This document shows positions 6,302 through 6,557 of a stretch of 6,557 bases of DNA, piece by piece. The position numbers and the translations under genes are program-made. Position 1 is the stretch's first letter. Each line of letters begins with the position of its first letter. A model generated the notes under the pieces. The model saw nothing but the letters and a program-made list of their open reading frames with translations. It made no database searches and was not told the DNA's origin. The stretch spans positions 36,714 through 43,270 of the forward strand of contig DKCG01000017.1 in assembly GCA_002449145.1 (NCBI GenBank), in the 5' to 3' direction. The DNA comes from Christensenella sp. UBA6880 (GTDB lineage Bacteria > Bacillota > Clostridia > Christensenellales > CAG-917).

Positions 6302-6328
6302 AATATCGCACTCAAACAGTGCAGTATT
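6302..6328 (-). repeat. 27-nt hairpin, copy 1
   Basis: AATA (6302-6305) pairs with TATT (6325-6328), and GCACT (6308-6312) pairs with AGTGC (6318-6322) around CAAAC. The two pairs in between are T/G and C/A. It starts 80 bases after the start of the first 63-nt palindrome, the same spacing as in the second unit. It belongs to a longer 39-base repeat (6302-6340 and 6355-6393, 53 bases apart). Confidence 0.65.
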
Positions 6329-6354
6329 TGGTGAATAACTTTATCTGACGCTCA

Positions 6355-6381
6355 AATATCGCGCTCAAATAGAGCGGTATT
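6355..6381 (-). repeat. 27-nt hairpin, copy 2, between the two units
   Basis: This has the same layout as the hairpin at 6302-6328: AATA/TATT outside, and CGCTC (6362-6366) paired with GAGCG (6371-6375) around AAATA in one fold, or TCGC paired with GCGG in a competing fold. It is preceded by a tandem CGCTCAAATA (6349-6358 and 6362-6371). Its right half is also the beginning of the second 140-bp unit, so the units overlap the hairpin rather than simply following it. Confidence 0.6.
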
Positions 6382-6398
6382 GGGCAAATAACTGCGGC

Positions 6399-6461
6399 AA
6401 CACACATCGCTTGTCAACTCATTTACGAATTGTAAATTAGGGTTGCCATTCGATGTGTGTT
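6399..6461 (-). repeat. 63-nt palindrome, copy 2, probable structured RNA element
   Basis: The outer arms 6399-6409 and 6451-6461 are a perfect 11-bp inverted repeat (AACACACATCG/CGATGTGTGTT). The inner stems CAAC/GTTG (6415-6418, 6442-6445) and ATTTAC/GTAAAT (6421-6426, 6432-6437) match those of copy 1, with loop GAATT. Total length, arm positions and loop size equal copy 1 exactly, although the outer-arm sequences differ greatly. A T-rich stretch (6460-6470) follows on the plus strand, so terminator activity for that strand is possible. Confidence 0.75.
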
Positions 6462-6478
6462 TTCTTGTTCTTCATCCA

Positions 6479-6505
6479 AATATCGCGCTTAAATGTGTGC
6501 TTATT
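6479..6505 (-). repeat. 27-nt hairpin, copy 3, degenerate
   Basis: The left half, AATATCGCGCTTAAA, matches the other two copies (6302-6316, 6355-6369) closely. The right half has drifted: GCGC (6485-6488) can pair with GTGC (6497-6500) with one wobble, and AATA with TATT outside. It starts 80 bases after the second palindrome start, as in the first unit. Confidence 0.5.
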
Positions 6506-6511
6506 AACGGA

Positions 6512-6557
6512 ATGTGCGATTTTGAAGACGGAACGCGAGCCGCAAGGCGGCGAGAAA
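6512..6557 (+). CDS. Short open frame running off the right edge, doubtful
   Basis: ATG at 6512 opens a frame to the window end giving MCDFEDGTRAARRRE. There is no good ribosome binding site (only ACGGA at 6507-6511) and the ATG lies at the end of a repeat unit. Bases 6539-6551 also form a small GCCGC/GCGGC hairpin. The peptide matches no family I know. The G+C-rich purine-heavy run may instead be the start of another dispersed repeat. Confidence 0.15.
   Translation, partial: MCDFEDGTRAARRRE

Larger units (their letters stand above)
6195..6335. repeat. First copy of a ~140-bp structured direct repeat
   Basis: This segment aligns without gaps to 6372 onward at a constant offset of 177 bases for most of its length. 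The match starts directly at the stop codon of the DegV-family gene (GTGCGCTATTG against GAGCGGTATTG) and fades after about 6335. The best stretches are the 63-nt palindrome (43 of 63 bases identical) and 6285-6316 (25 of 32 identical). It begins with a perfect 6-bp hairpin, TGCGCT/AGCGCA (6196-6211, loop ATTG), that lacks a T tract. No open frame of note runs through it. It could be a structured RNA unit or a palindromic mobile repeat. Confidence 0.8.
6372..6513. repeat. Second copy of the ~140-bp structured direct repeat
   Basis: This is the diverged direct copy of 6195-6335, 177 bases downstream in the same orientation. It contains the second 63-nt palindrome and the third 27-nt hairpin. 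The right boundary near GGAAT (6509-6513) is approximate, because similarity needs a one- or two-base gap there. Nothing in it resembles a transposase or an insertion-sequence end with target duplication. Confidence 0.78.

Noticed and set aside
6195..6513. CRISPR array
   Set aside because: The repeats are palindromic, diverged, 177 bp apart and only two or three in number, with the intervening sequence also repeated. There are no short identical repeats with unique spacers.

Overview
The window looks like chromosomal DNA of a bacterium in the Bacillota, most likely an uncultured gut-type clostridium. This rests on four things: a DegV-family protein, a clostridial-style enoate-reductase-like flavoenzyme, AGAGG-type ribosome binding sites with sigma-A promoters (some with an extended -10), and moderate-G+C genes separated by AT-rich spacers. 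The phylum is fairly well supported; any finer placement is a guess. I see no rRNA, tRNA, CRISPR array, transposase or phage gene.

Layout. Bases 1-73 look like the tail of an upstream gene or a dispersed repeat. A good promoter (168-196) and a 12-bp alternating C/G palindrome (219-230) precede a 702-residue NADH:flavin oxidoreductase of the old yellow enzyme / 2,4-dienoyl-CoA reductase type (251-2359, +). A strong stem-loop terminator (2463-2508) separates it from the convergent minus-strand pair: a class I PLP aminotransferase (2578-3759) preceded by an ArsB/NhaD/SLC13-like permease (3849-5156). The aminotransferase has its own promoter candidate in the 89-bp gap, so the two may be only partly co-transcribed. 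A divergent promoter region (5157-5333) with a repeated 11-mer lies between the permease and a DegV-family lipid-binding protein (5334-6194, +).

The 363 bases after the DegV gene hold no convincing gene but are the most structured part of the window. There are two diverged direct copies, 177 bp apart, of a roughly 140-bp unit. Each copy contains a 63-nt palindrome with identical geometry and, 80 nt after the palindrome start, a 27-nt hairpin; a third copy of that hairpin lies between the units. Six base pairs of the 63-nt stem changed on both sides between the copies and remain paired. The two C/A mismatches in the outer arm of the first copy become G-U pairs if the minus strand is the RNA. 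This points to a selected structure, either a minus-strand structured RNA or a palindromic mobile repeat, and is the best candidate for something undescribed.

The four proteins do not form an obvious single pathway. The permease and aminotransferase could be linked through uptake of an organic or amino acid, but nothing in the sequence fixes either substrate. The DegV protein is notable for lacking the usual C-terminal His-x-Gly-Pro-Gly motif.
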